Shown in pieces: positions 7,481 through 18,030 of a stretch of 64,000 nt of DNA; within the stretch, counting starts at the first letter, position 1; the number at the start of each line of letters is the position of its first letter. Source of the DNA: Bradyrhizobium sp. CSS354 (lineage in GTDB: Bacteria; Pseudomonadota; Alphaproteobacteria; Rhizobiales; Xanthobacteraceae); contig NZ_JAACFU010000005.1 of assembly GCF_029051725.1 (NCBI RefSeq), positions 496,001 to 560,000 on the forward strand, given 5' to 3'. The notes beneath the pieces are model-generated. The model searched no databases. It was not told the origin of the DNA and saw nothing but the letters and a program-made list of their open reading frames with translations. The position numbers were made by a program, and so were the translations under genes.

Positions 7481-8476
7481 CTAGCCAAACCGATCCTTCC
7501 ACGCCGGCATCGCGCCGGCAAACGGCAGGGCCGTCGCATTGTAGACGCCGCGAGCGATCGCGCGTGCGACCACGTTGGCGGCGACCGTGCCGAGTTCGGT
7601 AAGCCCGACCAGCGGTTCGATCGGCTTTTCGCCCGTTGCGGCGGCGAACAGCACGTCGCCGTCGGTCGGGGCATGCACCGGATAGATCGCACGGGCAAAC
7701 CCGGTATGCGCGATCATCGCAAGCCGCTTGGCCTGCGCCTTGGTCAGCGTGGCATCGGTGACGACGAGGCCGATCGTGGTGTTCTCACGCGCGCTCGCTG
7801 CGGGGCCGCCCTTGATGCGCATCGCCAGCATGTCCGGCGTGAACGCGGACGGCAGACCGCGCCCGCCGAACTCGCCGTTCTCCTCGAATGGCGCAGCCCA
7901 GAACCAAGGCCCTTCGCCAACGGTCGTGCTGCCGACCGCGTTGACGACGATGATCGCTGCGACCTTGACGCCGTTGGCCAGGACCGCGGAGGCCGAGCCC
8001 AGTCCACCCTTGAAGGTCGCGGTGGTGGCACCAAGGCCGGCGCCGACGCTGCCCAGCGCGAAATCGTCGCTGGCGGCCAATGTTGCGGCGTAGCCGAGAT
8101 CGCGATAGGGCGCGAAGCGTCCCCAGGCCTTGTCGCCACCGTTGAGCAGGTCGAAAACGATCGCGCCCGGCACGATCGGAATCACAGCCTCGCGAATCCG
8201 CAAGCCGCGGCCTTGTTCGGCGAGCCAGGCCTGGATGCCGCCGCCTGCGTCGATTCCAAAGGCGGAGCCGCCGGACAGCGCAATGGCGTCAACGCGATCG
8301 ACGGTGCTGGCGAGGTCGAGCAACGCATCTTCGCGCGTACCGGGTCCGCCGCCGCGAACATCGATGGCCGCAACCGCGGGGGCGTCGAAGATGATCGCGG
8401 TCGTGCCAGTGGCGATTTTCGCATCTTCGGCGTGGCCGACGCGGACGCCGGCGATATCGGTGAGAAGGTTTTTCAA
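7481..8476 (-). CDS. P1-family peptidase (DmpA/NylC-like Ntn hydrolase)
   Basis: A 331-residue protein from TTG 8476, with GGAG upstream. It begins with LLTDIAGVRVGHAED and contains ALSGGSAFGIDAGGG and GSVGAGLGATTATFKGG, all hallmarks of the DmpA/P1 family of self-cleaving N-terminal nucleophile hydrolases (aminopeptidases, beta-peptidyl aminopeptidases, nylon oligomer hydrolases). The segment IIVVNAVGS probably lies at the autocleavage region. The substrate cannot be told from sequence. The gene stands alone between the KTSC gene and the hybrid kinase. Confidence 0.85.
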   Translation of the reverse strand: MKNLLTDIAGVRVGHAEDAKIATGTTAIIFDAPAVAAIDVRGGGPGTREDALLDLASTVDRVDAIALSGGSAFGIDAGGGIQAWLAEQGRGLRIREAVIPIVPGAIVFDLLNGGDKAWGRFAPYRDLGYAATLAASDDFALGSVGAGLGATTATFKGGLGSASAVLANGVKVAAIIVVNAVGSTTVGEGPWFWAAPFEENGEFGGRGLPSAFTPDMLAMRIKGGPAASARENTTIGLVVTDATLTKAQAKRLAMIAHTGFARAIYPVHAPTDGDVLFAAATGEKPIEPLVGLTELGTVAANVVARAIARGVYNATALPFAGAMPAWKDRFG

Positions 8477-8534
8477 GGCGGCTCCGCAGGCTGAAAGGCG
8501 TTCGCTTCAGCGATATCGCAGGGATGCCGCAGGC

Positions 8535-11384
8535 TCAACCCGCGAGCGCGGTCCTCAGCATCTTGGCGAGCTCGGACTTGCGGTAGGGCTTTGCCAGCAG
8601 CAGCACGCCGGAATCGAGCCGCCCGTGATGGACGATGGCGTTCTCGGTGTAGCCCGAGGTGAACAGCGTCTTCAGGTCGGGGCGGCGGCGAGCCGCCTCA
8701 TCGGCGAGCTGGCGGCCATTCATACTGCCCGGCATGATGACGTCCGTGAACAGCAGGTCGATGTCCTTGTCGGCGTCGATGATGACGAGGGCCTCGGCCG
8801 CGTTGGCGGCTTCGAGGGCTGCATAGCCGAGGCTCTTGATCTGGGTCACGACATATTGGCGCACCAGCGCGTCGTCCTCGACGATCAGGATTTTTTCGTG
8901 GCCGCCGGTGACGGGTGCGTTCTGGAGCGCCTCGAATTCGGTCTCCTGCACGCCGCTCGAGCGCGGCAGGTAGATCTTCACGCTCGTGCCGTGGCCTTCC
9001 TCGCTGTAGATCTTGATGTGTCCGCCGGACTGCTTGACGAAGCCGAACACCATGCTGAGCCCGAGGCCGGTGCCCTTGCCGACCTCTTTGGTGGTGAAGA
9101 AGGGATCGAACACCCGGTCGATCAACTCCGGCGGGATTCCGGAGCCGGTGTCGCTGACGGCGATCATGACGTAATTGCCGGCCATCACGTCGGGATTCAT
9201 GCTGGCATAGCCGTCGTCGAGGAAGATGTTGCGGGTTTCCAGCACCAGCGTGCCGCCGTCGGGCATCGCATCGCGCGCGTTCAGCGCGAGATTGAGGATC
9301 GCGGTGGAAAGCTGGCCCGGGTCAATCAGTGCCGGCCACGCATCCTCGGTGAGTTGCGGCATGATGGTGATCTGCTCGCCGAGCGTGGGATGCAGGAGCT
9401 TTGCGGCCTCGAGCGTCAATGCGTTGACGTCGATTTCGCGCGGCTGGAGCGGCTGCTTGCGGGCGAAGGCGAGCAGATGCTTGGTCAGTTGCGCGCCGCG
9501 CTCGGCGGCGTCGTCGATCAGCTTGGTGATGGCGGCGAGCTCGGGACGGTCAGCGACGGCGTCCGCCAAAATTCCGATCGTGCCGGTGATGACGGTCAGC
9601 ACATTGTTGAAGTCGTGCGCGACGCCGCCGGTCAATTGACCGATGGAATCCATCTTCTGGACGTGCCTGAACTGCGCCTCGGCGGCCTGCTTCTCGGTGA
9701 GGTCGCGGCCGATGAAGAAATGGCGCTTGACCGGCTCGGACCAGGTGCCCATCCAGTTCAGCGTGACCTCGTGACCGTCATAGTGGTAGTAGCGCGCCTC
9801 GAAGCTGCGCTTGACCGCGCCACGCCGCGCCGCGCGCATCTCGTCGCGCGTCTTCTGGAGGTCATCGGGATGAATGAACTCGGTGGCGCTGTGCCCGATC
9901 ATGTCCTCCGGACTCAAGCCGAGAATGGTCTTTACGCTCGGGCTGACCTGGATGAAATTGCCAAAACCGTCGGTAACCAGGATCAGGTCCTGCGAGGTCT
10001 CAAAGATCCGCTGCCGCTCCTCGACCTCGCGGCGCAGTTTTTCCCGTGCCTGCTTCTCTTCCGTGATGTCGTGGGCGATCTTGGAAGCGCCGATGATCTG
10101 TCCGTTGGCTGATTTGAGCGGAGAAACATTCAGGACGACGTCGACCCGCCGGCCGTCCTTCCGGATCCGGACCGTCTCGTGCTGGGCGATCGTTTCGTTG
10201 CCGCCGACTCGGTTCAGGATGCCCCTGACTTCGGCCTTGCGATCCTCAGGCACGATGATGTCGATCGGTTGGCCGACGGCCTCCGCGGCGGCATAGCCGA
10301 ACAGCTGTTCGGCGGCCTTGTTCCAGCCCGTGATGACACCGTCGAGCGTCTTCGTGATGATGGCATCATTGGCGGATTCGACGACGGCGCCGTACAGGGC
10401 AAGGCGCTTGCCATAATAGTCGCGATCCAATGCCGACTGCTGCCGCAGCCTGCCGACGAGACCCAGCGTATGCGCCTGAAGGCGGACATTTTCGATCAAA
10501 AGCACCGCGAGCACGAAGGTCGCCGCGCAGAGGCCGTAGAGGCGGCCAGCGTAGAAGCCGAGATCGAAGCGCGCGACGTTGACGATCGCCGACAGCGCGA
10601 TGTCGAACAGCCATGCGCACATCACCACCATGAGCCAGACATCGATGACCGAATGCGGACGGCGGAACCACAGCGAGACCAGCGCTGCGAAGCTCAAGGA
10701 CCAGACAAAGGACACCACGCCGATCATGATCTGCGTGTAACGGCCATCGCGCAGCAGGACCGGAAGCAGACCGTGCTGGGCAGTGACGATCCAGGTCAAG
10801 ACGATCATGACCGCGACGACGCCGACCACGCTGGCGCAGATCGCCTTGCTTGTCGAGCCCGCGATCCGGGCGCCGCCGTCGGCCTCCTTGAGCCAGGCAT
10901 AGGCCAGCACGCAGAACGGGAAGCCGCCGTGCCAGATCATGTAGAGCCAGACCGTGGTCTGCTGGTTGGCCCCCAGCAGCCCGGTCGGCGAAAAAAGTCC
11001 GGGGAAGGTGAGAGCATGGACCACGGCCGCGGCGGCGGTGAACAGATAACCCGTCGCGAGCACGAGCAGCGCGCGGGTCCTGAGCACCGCAAACTGCGAC
11101 AACAGCAGGACCGCGGTGACGATGTCCGCGACGACGAGGGCGGATTGATAGCTCGCGACGAAGGCTGGCACAGGCAGCAGCGGGATACCTGCAAAGGGCA
11201 CGGCCACTGCGAACAGGATCGAGGAGACGCCGACGATCGCCAATGCTGCGCTGCGGTCTTTCGGGGTGGCCGGCAACGTCGAAAGGAATGTGTTCCGATC
11301 GGTTGTCGCGGACACGTGCAGCTCTCGCAGATCGGTCTTGAGCATTTTTGCCAATCTCATTTGGCCCAATCTATTTCCGCCCAT
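8535..11384 (-). CDS. Hybrid sensor histidine kinase (MASE4-PAS-PAS-HK-REC)
   Basis: About 949 residues. An N-terminal multi-helix membrane module (about residues 35-265) resembles MASE4. It is followed by two PAS domains (ESANDAIITKTLDG and TSQDLILVTDGFG), an H-box GGVAHDFNN, an ATPase with SDTGSGIP and GKGTGLGLSM, and a C-terminal receiver with LLFTDVIMPG. It should sense a membrane or cytoplasmic signal, autophosphorylate on His and pass phosphate to its own receiver Asp. The start is uncertain: TTG 11432 is unlikely, and ATG 11384, 11360 and 11345 are all possible, none with a strong ribosome site. It is divergent from a single-domain response regulator. Confidence 0.9.
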   Translation of the reverse strand: MGGNRLGQMRLAKMLKTDLRELHVSATTDRNTFLSTLPATPKDRSAALAIVGVSSILFAVAVPFAGIPLLPVPAFVASYQSALVVADIVTAVLLLSQFAVLRTRALLVLATGYLFTAAAAVVHALTFPGLFSPTGLLGANQQTTVWLYMIWHGGFPFCVLAYAWLKEADGGARIAGSTSKAICASVVGVVAVMIVLTWIVTAQHGLLPVLLRDGRYTQIMIGVVSFVWSLSFAALVSLWFRRPHSVIDVWLMVVMCAWLFDIALSAIVNVARFDLGFYAGRLYGLCAATFVLAVLLIENVRLQAHTLGLVGRLRQQSALDRDYYGKRLALYGAVVESANDAIITKTLDGVITGWNKAAEQLFGYAAAEAVGQPIDIIVPEDRKAEVRGILNRVGGNETIAQHETVRIRKDGRRVDVVLNVSPLKSANGQIIGASKIAHDITEEKQAREKLRREVEERQRIFETSQDLILVTDGFGNFIQVSPSVKTILGLSPEDMIGHSATEFIHPDDLQKTRDEMRAARRGAVKRSFEARYYHYDGHEVTLNWMGTWSEPVKRHFFIGRDLTEKQAAEAQFRHVQKMDSIGQLTGGVAHDFNNVLTVITGTIGILADAVADRPELAAITKLIDDAAERGAQLTKHLLAFARKQPLQPREIDVNALTLEAAKLLHPTLGEQITIMPQLTEDAWPALIDPGQLSTAILNLALNARDAMPDGGTLVLETRNIFLDDGYASMNPDVMAGNYVMIAVSDTGSGIPPELIDRVFDPFFTTKEVGKGTGLGLSMVFGFVKQSGGHIKIYSEEGHGTSVKIYLPRSSGVQETEFEALQNAPVTGGHEKILIVEDDALVRQYVVTQIKSLGYAALEAANAAEALVIIDADKDIDLLFTDVIMPGSMNGRQLADEAARRRPDLKTLFTSGYTENAIVHHGRLDSGVLLLAKPYRKSELAKMLRTALAG

Positions 11385-11585
11385 GGTAGCGGGTTCTGGG
11401 CACGCATCATGACAAAACCCACTGCGACTCAACCGAAGGTTACAGCTTACTTAATTTTATGGGGAACGCGCACGGGGGATTGGGTAAGATGCGCTTTACT
11501 GGACGGTGCCATAATGCTCTCCCGCCGCTACGGGTTCCAGGTTTGAATCAGGCATTTTGATTTCAGGATCCGGGAGTTGTTCCCT

Positions 11586-11972
11586 ATGCCCCGCGTTCTC
11601 ATCATCGACGACCAGAAGGACGTCCGTGCGATGGTCGCGATCGTGCTGCGCGTCAACCGTTATGACGTCGTTGAGGCCGATAGCGGCGCAGCCGGGGTGA
11701 AAGCCTTCACCGAGGCCTGCTTCGACGCGGCAATCGTGGACATTTTCCTCGGCGATACCAACGGCGTCGAGGTCATCGCGACCCTGCGCGAGCTTGCACC
11801 GAGCCTCCCGGTCGTTGCCGTGTCGGGGATGACGGCGCTGGATTTCATGGAACAATCACCCCACCTCGCCAACGTGGTCTGCCTGCAAAAGCCGTTTCGG
11901 CCGAACGATCTTCTTCAAGCCCTACGGAAGGCCCAAGCCGCGGCTGACACCGCGCTGCCTGCAGCCGTCTGA
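11586..11972 (+). CDS. Single-domain response regulator
   Basis: A 128-residue CheY-like receiver. The acidic pair IIDDQ, the phosphoacceptor Asp in AIVDIFLGD, the switch region VVAVSG and the Lys of LQKPFRP are all present. There is no output domain. ATG 11586 follows GGGAG at 9 bases; a TTG three codons earlier is less likely. Its position, divergent from the hybrid kinase, suggests it receives phosphate from that kinase or relays to a third protein, which is inference. Confidence 0.9.
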   Translation: MPRVLIIDDQKDVRAMVAIVLRVNRYDVVEADSGAAGVKAFTEACFDAAIVDIFLGDTNGVEVIATLRELAPSLPVVAVSGMTALDFMEQSPHLANVVCLQKPFRPNDLLQALRKAQAAADTALPAAV

Positions 11973-11990
11973 CCCTGACGCAGGAAGAAA

Positions 11991-12012
11991 CGCCCCGGGG
12001 CAAGCCGGGGCG
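11991..12012 (-). terminator. Rho-independent terminator of livK (possibly bidirectional)
   Basis: CGCCCCGG-GGCAAG-CCGGGGCG forms a perfect 8-bp GC stem. On the minus strand it is followed by TTTCTTCC, so it best serves livK; the response regulator gene also ends just before it on the plus strand. Confidence 0.7.
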
Positions 12013-12056
12013 CGATGATGATGGGACGAGGCCTTCAGGCCCCCCGGCACGCGTGC

Positions 12057-13175
12057 TTAGGTGCCGTTGCCGCTGATCGCGGCGTAGCCGCCCTTGGCGT
12101 CCCATTTGTAGACGACGTAGTCGAGCTGCTTGATGTCGCCCTTGGCGTCATACTCGATTGGCCCGATTACGGTGTCCCACTTGCCGGCCTTGATGGCCGC
12201 CATGACCTTCTTGGCGTCGGTGGTCCCGGCCTTCTTGGCCGCCTGCGACCAGACCTGCATCGCCGCGTAGGTGTAGAGCGTGTAGCCTTCAGGGTCGATG
12301 TTCTTGGCCTTGAAGGCCTCGACGATCTTCTTCGCGGTCGGCTTGTTGCGCGGATCGGGGCCGAAGGTGAACAGCGTACCTTCGCCGGCCGGGCCGGTGA
12401 TGGAGGCATATTCCTTGTCGGCGAGGGCGTCGCCGGCCATCAGCACGGTCTTGAGGCCCTGGTCGCGCATCTGGCGCAGGATCAGGCCGCTCTCCTGATG
12501 GTAGCCTCCGACATAAACGAGATCGATGTTGTCGCGCTTCAGCCGCGAGACGATCGCGTTGAAGTCCTTGTCGCCCTTGTTGTAGGACTCGTACATCTTC
12601 TCGGTGACGCCAGCCTTGTTGAGCGCCTTCTTGGTCTCGTCCGCAAGACCCTTGCCGTAGGTGGTCTTGTCGTTGAGGATGGCGATATTCTTGCCCTTAT
12701 AGTTCTTGGCGATGTACTGGGCGGCGACCAGGCCCTGCTGGTCGTCGCGGCCGCAGACGCGCGCCACGTTCCACAGGCCGCTGTCGGTGAACTTCGGATT
12801 GGTGGAGGCGGGAGTAATCTGGAGCACGTTGCCGTCGGCATAGGCTTCCGACGCGGGGATCGACGACGACGAGCAATAATGCCCGGCCACGAACGGGATT
12901 TTCGCGCCGGCGATCTTCTCGGCGATCGAGCGCGCCTGCTTCGGATCGCAGGCGTCGTCCTCGACGGATAGCGCGAGCTTCTTGCCGTTGAGGCCGCCGG
13001 CGGCGTTGATGTCGGCTACGGCCATCTCGGCGCCGTTCTTCATCTGGCGGCCGAAGGCGGACTCGCCGCCGGTCATCGGACCTGCGACTGCGACGGTGAC
13101 ATCCTGCGCGAATGTCGCGCTCGACAGCGCGATCGATGCGCCGAATGCCAGACCGATGAGCTTCAGTGATTTCAT
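12057..13175 (-). CDS. livK: Branched-chain amino acid ABC transporter, periplasmic binding protein
   Basis: A 372-residue precursor from ATG 13175, with GAGG upstream. A Sec signal peptide (MKSLKLIGLAFGASIALSSA, then TFAQ) is followed by VTVAVAGPMTGGESAFG and GAEMAVADINAAGGLNGKKL, typical of LivJ/LivK type I binding proteins; Cys residues at AGHYCSSSS and VEDDACD probably form disulfides. It should deliver leucine, isoleucine, valine or a related amino acid to LivHM. It lies 159 bases downstream of livF on the same strand, so it may have its own promoter. A good terminator follows. Confidence 0.9.
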   Translation of the reverse strand: MKSLKLIGLAFGASIALSSATFAQDVTVAVAGPMTGGESAFGRQMKNGAEMAVADINAAGGLNGKKLALSVEDDACDPKQARSIAEKIAGAKIPFVAGHYCSSSSIPASEAYADGNVLQITPASTNPKFTDSGLWNVARVCGRDDQQGLVAAQYIAKNYKGKNIAILNDKTTYGKGLADETKKALNKAGVTEKMYESYNKGDKDFNAIVSRLKRDNIDLVYVGGYHQESGLILRQMRDQGLKTVLMAGDALADKEYASITGPAGEGTLFTFGPDPRNKPTAKKIVEAFKAKNIDPEGYTLYTYAAMQVWSQAAKKAGTTDAKKVMAAIKAGKWDTVIGPIEYDAKGDIKQLDYVVYKWDAKGGYAAISGNGT

Positions 13176-13334
13176 GAGATACCTCGAGGGTGGTCGCCTG
13201 TGGAAGTTACCGGGCATGCCCGGTTCAAACCGGCGCCATTCTTGAATGAATTTGAGGAGAAGTCACCGGCAAAATACGGGCATTGGCAGAGATATCTCGT
13301 CTCATTCGGCCGCACGGGTTCGCTTTCGGGCGCC

Positions 13335-14071
<737 letters not shown>

Positions 14072-14075
<4 letters not shown>

Positions 14076-14905
14076 GACCCGCTCTCCATCACGGCCGCCG
14101 CCTCTTCCTCATCTGTGCCGAGATAGGCGGCGATCACCTTTGGATCGTCGCGAACCTCGCGCGGGGAGCCTTCAGAGATCTTTACACCGTGGTCCATCAC
14201 CACGATGTGGTCGGAGATCTCCATCACGACAGACATGTCGTGCTCGATCAGCAGGATCGAGGTGCCGAGCTCGTTGCGGATCGACAGCAGCAGCTCGCTC
14301 AGGGCGGCACTCTCGCGCGCATTGAGGCCGGCGGCGGGCTCGTCCAGGCACAAGAGCGCGGGCTCGGTGCACATCGCGCGTGCGATCTCGAGCCGTCGCT
14401 GGTCGCCATAGGCAAAATTACCGGCGGCATCGTCGGCGCGATCGAGCAAATTGACCCGCTTGAGCCAGTCGGTGGCGAGATCGATCGCGCGCTTCTCGGC
14501 GTCGCGGTAGACGGGCGCGCCAACGAGCCCGAGCAAGGTGAAGCCGGAGGCGCGCATCAGCGCGTTGTGCTGCGCCACCATCAGGTTTTCCAGCGCGGTC
14601 ATGCCGGGAAACAGGCGGATGTTCTGGAAGGTGCGGGCGACCTTGGCCTGCTTGGCGATGCGGAAATCGTTCAGCCGCTCCAGCGCGATCACCTTGCCGT
14701 CGTCATGGCTGAGGCGGATGGCGCCGCCGCTCGGCTTGTAGAACCCGGTGATGCAGTTGAACACCGTCGTCTTACCGGCGCCGTTGGGTCCGATCAGCGC
14801 GGTGATCTTCTTCCGCTCCGCGGCAAACGACAGGTCCTGCACCGCGACGATGCCGCCGAAGCGCATGGTGAGCCGGTCGACCTCGAGAATCTGGTCGCGG
14901 CTCAT
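14072..14905 (-). CDS. livG: Branched-chain amino acid ABC transporter, ATPase LivG
   Basis: A 277-residue ATPase from ATG 14905, preceded by GGAGG and overlapping the livM stop (ATGA). It shows Walker A GPNGAGKTT, FQNIRLFPGMTALENL, a signature region YGDQRRLEIARA (a LivG-type variant of LSGGQ) and LLCLDEPAAGLN. The long frame that continues upstream to 15550 is antisense-like translation within livM and is not part of this gene. It works as the partner of LivF. Confidence 0.93.
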
Positions 14906-16221
14906 CCGTGCCCCTCCTTGACGAGGTCGGATGAGATCGCGTGTGCCTTGGTCAGGTACACGGTCGGCGCGCGATGGCCGATCAGGCCGCGCGGCCGCCA
15001 GATCATGATCAGCACCATGGCCATGCCGAACACCAGCATGCGATAGCTCTCGAGGCTGCGGAACAGCTCGAAACCGCCGATCATAGCGAGCGCGGCGAGC
15101 GCCACGCCAAGCTGTGAGCCCATGCCGCCGAGCACGACGATGGCGAGTACCAGTGCCGATTCCTGGAAGGTGAAGGATTCCGGGCTGATGAAGCCCTGGC
15201 GTGTCGCGAAGAACGCGCCGGCAAAGCCGCCGAACATCGCACCGGTCGCGAATGCCGTGAGCTTGGTCGTCGTGGTGTTGATGCCGAGCGCGCGGCAGGC
15301 GACCTCGTCCTCGCGCAGGGCTTCCCAGGCGCGGCCGATCGGCAGGCGGCGCAGCCGGATCGTCACCCAGTTGGTGAGCAGCGCGAGCGCTAGGATCAGG
15401 TAGAACAGGAAGACGATGCGGTGGGTCGGCGAATATTCGATACCGAGCCTGGCGGCGAGCCCGTTGTCGCTGTTGTCGAGCGGGATGCCGAAGAAGGAGG
15501 GGCGGGGAATGCTGGAGACGCCGTTGGGACCGCCGGTCAGATCCTGCCAATTGATGATGACGAGGCGGATGATCTCGCCGAAGGCGAGCGTCACGATGGC
15601 GAGGTAATCGCCGCGCAGGCGCAGCACGGGAAAGCCGAGCAGTACGCCCCAGAATGCGGCGAGGACGCCCGCCAGCGGCAGGCAGATCCAGAATGACCAG
15701 CCGAAATTGGTCGCGAGCAGCGCGTAAGAATAGGCGCCGACCGCATAGAAGGCGACGTAGCCGAGATCGAGCAGGCCGGCGAGGCCGACCACGACGTTCA
15801 ACCCCCAGCCCAGCATCACATAGGTCAGCACGAGGATGGCGAGATCGAGGATGTAGCGCTGGTCATAGAAGATCACGGGCACCAGCAGCGTGAAGATCAG
15901 GAGCGCCGGTGCGAGATAGCGGCCGAGGAACGACATTCCGCTCTGCACCGCCGGCGGCACCAGCTTCTCGGCGCCGGTCGGACCGATCCATTGCTTGAGC
16001 AGCTCGAGCACGATCGAGCCGCCGAATACCGCGGCGACGAGCGAGGCGACCTCGCCGAAGCGCGTCCAATAGGTGAGCTGGCCGTCGGAACCGGCTTCGG
16101 TGCGGACGCCGACCATCAGCGAGAACAGCACCAGCGCGATCAGCGCGTTGAAGCAGGCGGTCTTCAGGAGAGCGGGGATGCCCGATGCAGTTTTGGCCGT
16201 ATTGATCGAGGGAGTTTTCAC
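14902..16221 (-). CDS. livM: Branched-chain amino acid ABC transporter, permease LivM
   Basis: A 439-residue multi-helix permease. VVVGLAGLLDLGYVAFYAVGAYSYALL and FPVLRLRGDYLAIVTLAFGEI are conserved LivM segments, and EDEVACRALGIN lies in the loop that contacts the ATPases. The likely start is GTG 16221, 11 bases after the livH stop; the frame is open further upstream but there it lies inside livH. The N-terminal extension of about 130 residues before the core is usual for LivM. Confidence 0.9.
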   Translation of the reverse strand: MKTPSINTAKTASGIPALLKTACFNALIALVLFSLMVGVRTEAGSDGQLTYWTRFGEVASLVAAVFGGSIVLELLKQWIGPTGAEKLVPPAVQSGMSFLGRYLAPALLIFTLLVPVIFYDQRYILDLAILVLTYVMLGWGLNVVVGLAGLLDLGYVAFYAVGAYSYALLATNFGWSFWICLPLAGVLAAFWGVLLGFPVLRLRGDYLAIVTLAFGEIIRLVIINWQDLTGGPNGVSSIPRPSFFGIPLDNSDNGLAARLGIEYSPTHRIVFLFYLILALALLTNWVTIRLRRLPIGRAWEALREDEVACRALGINTTTTKLTAFATGAMFGGFAGAFFATRQGFISPESFTFQESALVLAIVVLGGMGSQLGVALAALAMIGGFELFRSLESYRMLVFGMAMVLIMIWRPRGLIGHRAPTVYLTKAHAISSDLVKEGHG

Positions 16222-16232
16222 GCGCGCGACCG

Positions 16233-17150
16233 TCAGACTTTTTCGACTTCGGGACGGCCGAGCAGGCCGGTCGGCATGAAGATCAGCACGACAATCAGGA
16301 TCGAGAACGCGGCGACGTCCTTGTATTCGACCGAGAAATAGGCCGACCAGAACGTCTCGATCAGCCCGATCGCGAGCCCCCCGAGCATCGCGCCGGGCAG
16401 CGAGCCGATGCCGCCGAGTACGGCCGCGGTGAACGCCTTGATGCCGGCGACGAAGCCCATGAAGAAATCGACCAGGCCGTAATAGAGCAGGTACATCAGG
16501 CCGGCCACTGCGGCGAGCGCAGCGCCGATCACGAAGGTCATGGAGATGGTGCGGTCGACGTTGACGCCGAGCAGCGCCGCCATGGTCTGGTCCTGCTCGC
16601 AGGCGCGCATGTCGCGCCCGAGCCGGGTGCGCGACACCAGCCAGGTGAAGATCGCCAGCAGCACGATGGTGGTGATGACGACCACGATCTGGATGTTGGA
16701 GAGCTGGATGACGAAGCCATCGGCGCTCTCGTGCAGCGTATAGCCGCCGGTGATCACTGGCGGCACTGGCTTCACCCGCGCGCCTTGCGCCACCTGCGAA
16801 TAGTTGGTCAGCACGAACGACATGCCGATCGCCGACAGCATCGGAGCGAGGCGGAAGGAGTGCCGCAGCGGACGGTAGGCAATGCGCTCGATGGTCCAGC
16901 CATACAGCGCTGTGACCGCCATCGAGACCAGGATCACGATCAAAAGGATCACCGGGACCGCAGTCAGGCCGGTCGAGACCAGGAGAAGGAAGGTGATCAG
17001 CGCGATGAACCCCCCGATCATGAAGACATCGCCATGGGCGAAGTTGATCATGCCGACGATGCCGTAGACCATCGTGTAGCCGATCGCGATCAGCCCGTAG
17101 ATCGAGCCGAGCACGAGGCCGTTGATGAGCTGCTGGGCGAAATAATCCAT
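16233..17150 (-). CDS. livH: Branched-chain amino acid ABC transporter, permease LivH
   Basis: A 305-residue inner-membrane permease starting at ATG 17150. The N-terminal QQLINGLVLGSIYGLIAIGYTMVYGIVGMINFAHGD is the classic LivH opening, and ACEQDQTMAALLGVNVDRTI is the cytoplasmic coupling loop; about eight helices are visible. It is the first gene of livHMGF, with livK following further downstream. Confidence 0.93.
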   Translation of the reverse strand: MDYFAQQLINGLVLGSIYGLIAIGYTMVYGIVGMINFAHGDVFMIGGFIALITFLLLVSTGLTAVPVILLIVILVSMAVTALYGWTIERIAYRPLRHSFRLAPMLSAIGMSFVLTNYSQVAQGARVKPVPPVITGGYTLHESADGFVIQLSNIQIVVVITTIVLLAIFTWLVSRTRLGRDMRACEQDQTMAALLGVNVDRTISMTFVIGAALAAVAGLMYLLYYGLVDFFMGFVAGIKAFTAAVLGGIGSLPGAMLGGLAIGLIETFWSAYFSVEYKDVAAFSILIVVLIFMPTGLLGRPEVEKV

Positions 17151-17493
17151 AGGCTGCCGTACCCAAATCTGACGCGGCTCAAAGGGAGCTCTTCGAGAGA
17201 GAGTGCTGGTTTCTTCTCGGGCCCCGGCAGCCCTTAAGCATTCTCGTTTTGTAACAGGAGGGAACTGGCGGCTGCAACCGGCCCCGCCGCCGCATCAAGG
17301 CTTTTACAGAGATCATTTGGCGCTCGGGTTCCCCCGCAATGGGGCGGAACCGGTTCCGCCGGCGCCCAATTGGATGCCCGTCGAGAGGCAGTTAAGGTAA
17401 ACAAAGGGTTTAAATTGCCGCCACAGTCTGATGCGAGTTAGCTCCGGCAAAGCCTTCCACCGAAGGCGCGGGCCAAGCGAAGCGGGAAGCGGC
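17151..17493. other. Divergent intergenic region with an 18-bp palindrome
   Basis: This region of 343 bases separates livH from a divergent membrane protein gene and must hold both promoters. At 17343-17360 lies GGCGGAACCGGTTCCGCC, a perfect 18-bp palindrome that could be an operator. No gene frame with family character, no RNA gene and no clear terminator are visible. Confidence 0.4.
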
Positions 17494-18030
17494 ATGTTCG
17501 GAAACTGGCGTATCGGTTCGGTCAACGGCGCACTTCTGGCGGCCTATTTCATCCCGGCCTGGACCCTCGTTGCCTTCAACATCATGGTGGCGCCGGTGCA
17601 CGGCCTCTATGAGCGGCCGAGCGTCGCAGTCGCTCTTTTCCTCAGCGACCATCTCCAGATGGCGGGCATGGACACGGTGCGCGCCGCCTGGCTGCTGGCC
17701 CTGGGGCGACTGACCGTGGTGGCGTTCTTTGCGATCTACCTTGCGCTGCTCTGCATCCCCCGCATCCGCAAGAACGGCGGCAGCGACGAAGCGCTCGGCA
17801 TTGCGCTTGCGATCGGCAGCCTAATCTCGTTTGCAAGCATGATCATGGCTTCGAAGGTCGGCGAGATGGCCGCGCTGCGGCTGCACGCCACCGAACTCCT
17901 GCTCCTGCTCGGTGCCGCCATCGTGGTGGTGATCGAACGGCCCGAGGCGGCGCCCAAGATCGTTCAGAAGACCGTCGAGGCGACCCCGACGCTAGGTCTT
18001 GAGCAGGCCGAGCTCCTGCACAATCGCTGA
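17494..18030 (+). CDS. Hypothetical four-helix membrane protein
   Basis: A 178-residue protein from ATG 17494, preceded by GGGAAG. Four hydrophobic segments lie at about residues 10-35, 60-85, 100-125 and 140-160, with a charged loop (RIRKNGGSDEA) between the second and third. The C-terminal 13 codons overlap the convergent pcaC gene by 39 bases. No family is recognised; the topology suggests a small inner-membrane protein. Confidence 0.65.
   Translation: MFGNWRIGSVNGALLAAYFIPAWTLVAFNIMVAPVHGLYERPSVAVALFLSDHLQMAGMDTVRAAWLLALGRLTVVAFFAIYLALLCIPRIRKNGGSDEALGIALAIGSLISFASMIMASKVGEMAALRLHATELLLLLGAAIVVVIERPEAAPKIVQKTVEATPTLGLEQAELLHNR

Noticed and set aside
8130..10112. A 660-codon open frame on the plus strand
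   Set aside because: It lies antisense to the P1 peptidase and hybrid kinase genes and has no family features.
14906..15550. Upstream extension of livG by about 215 codons
   Set aside because: This part overlaps livM in another frame; the real start is ATG 14905 with a ribosome site and the normal LivG N terminus.
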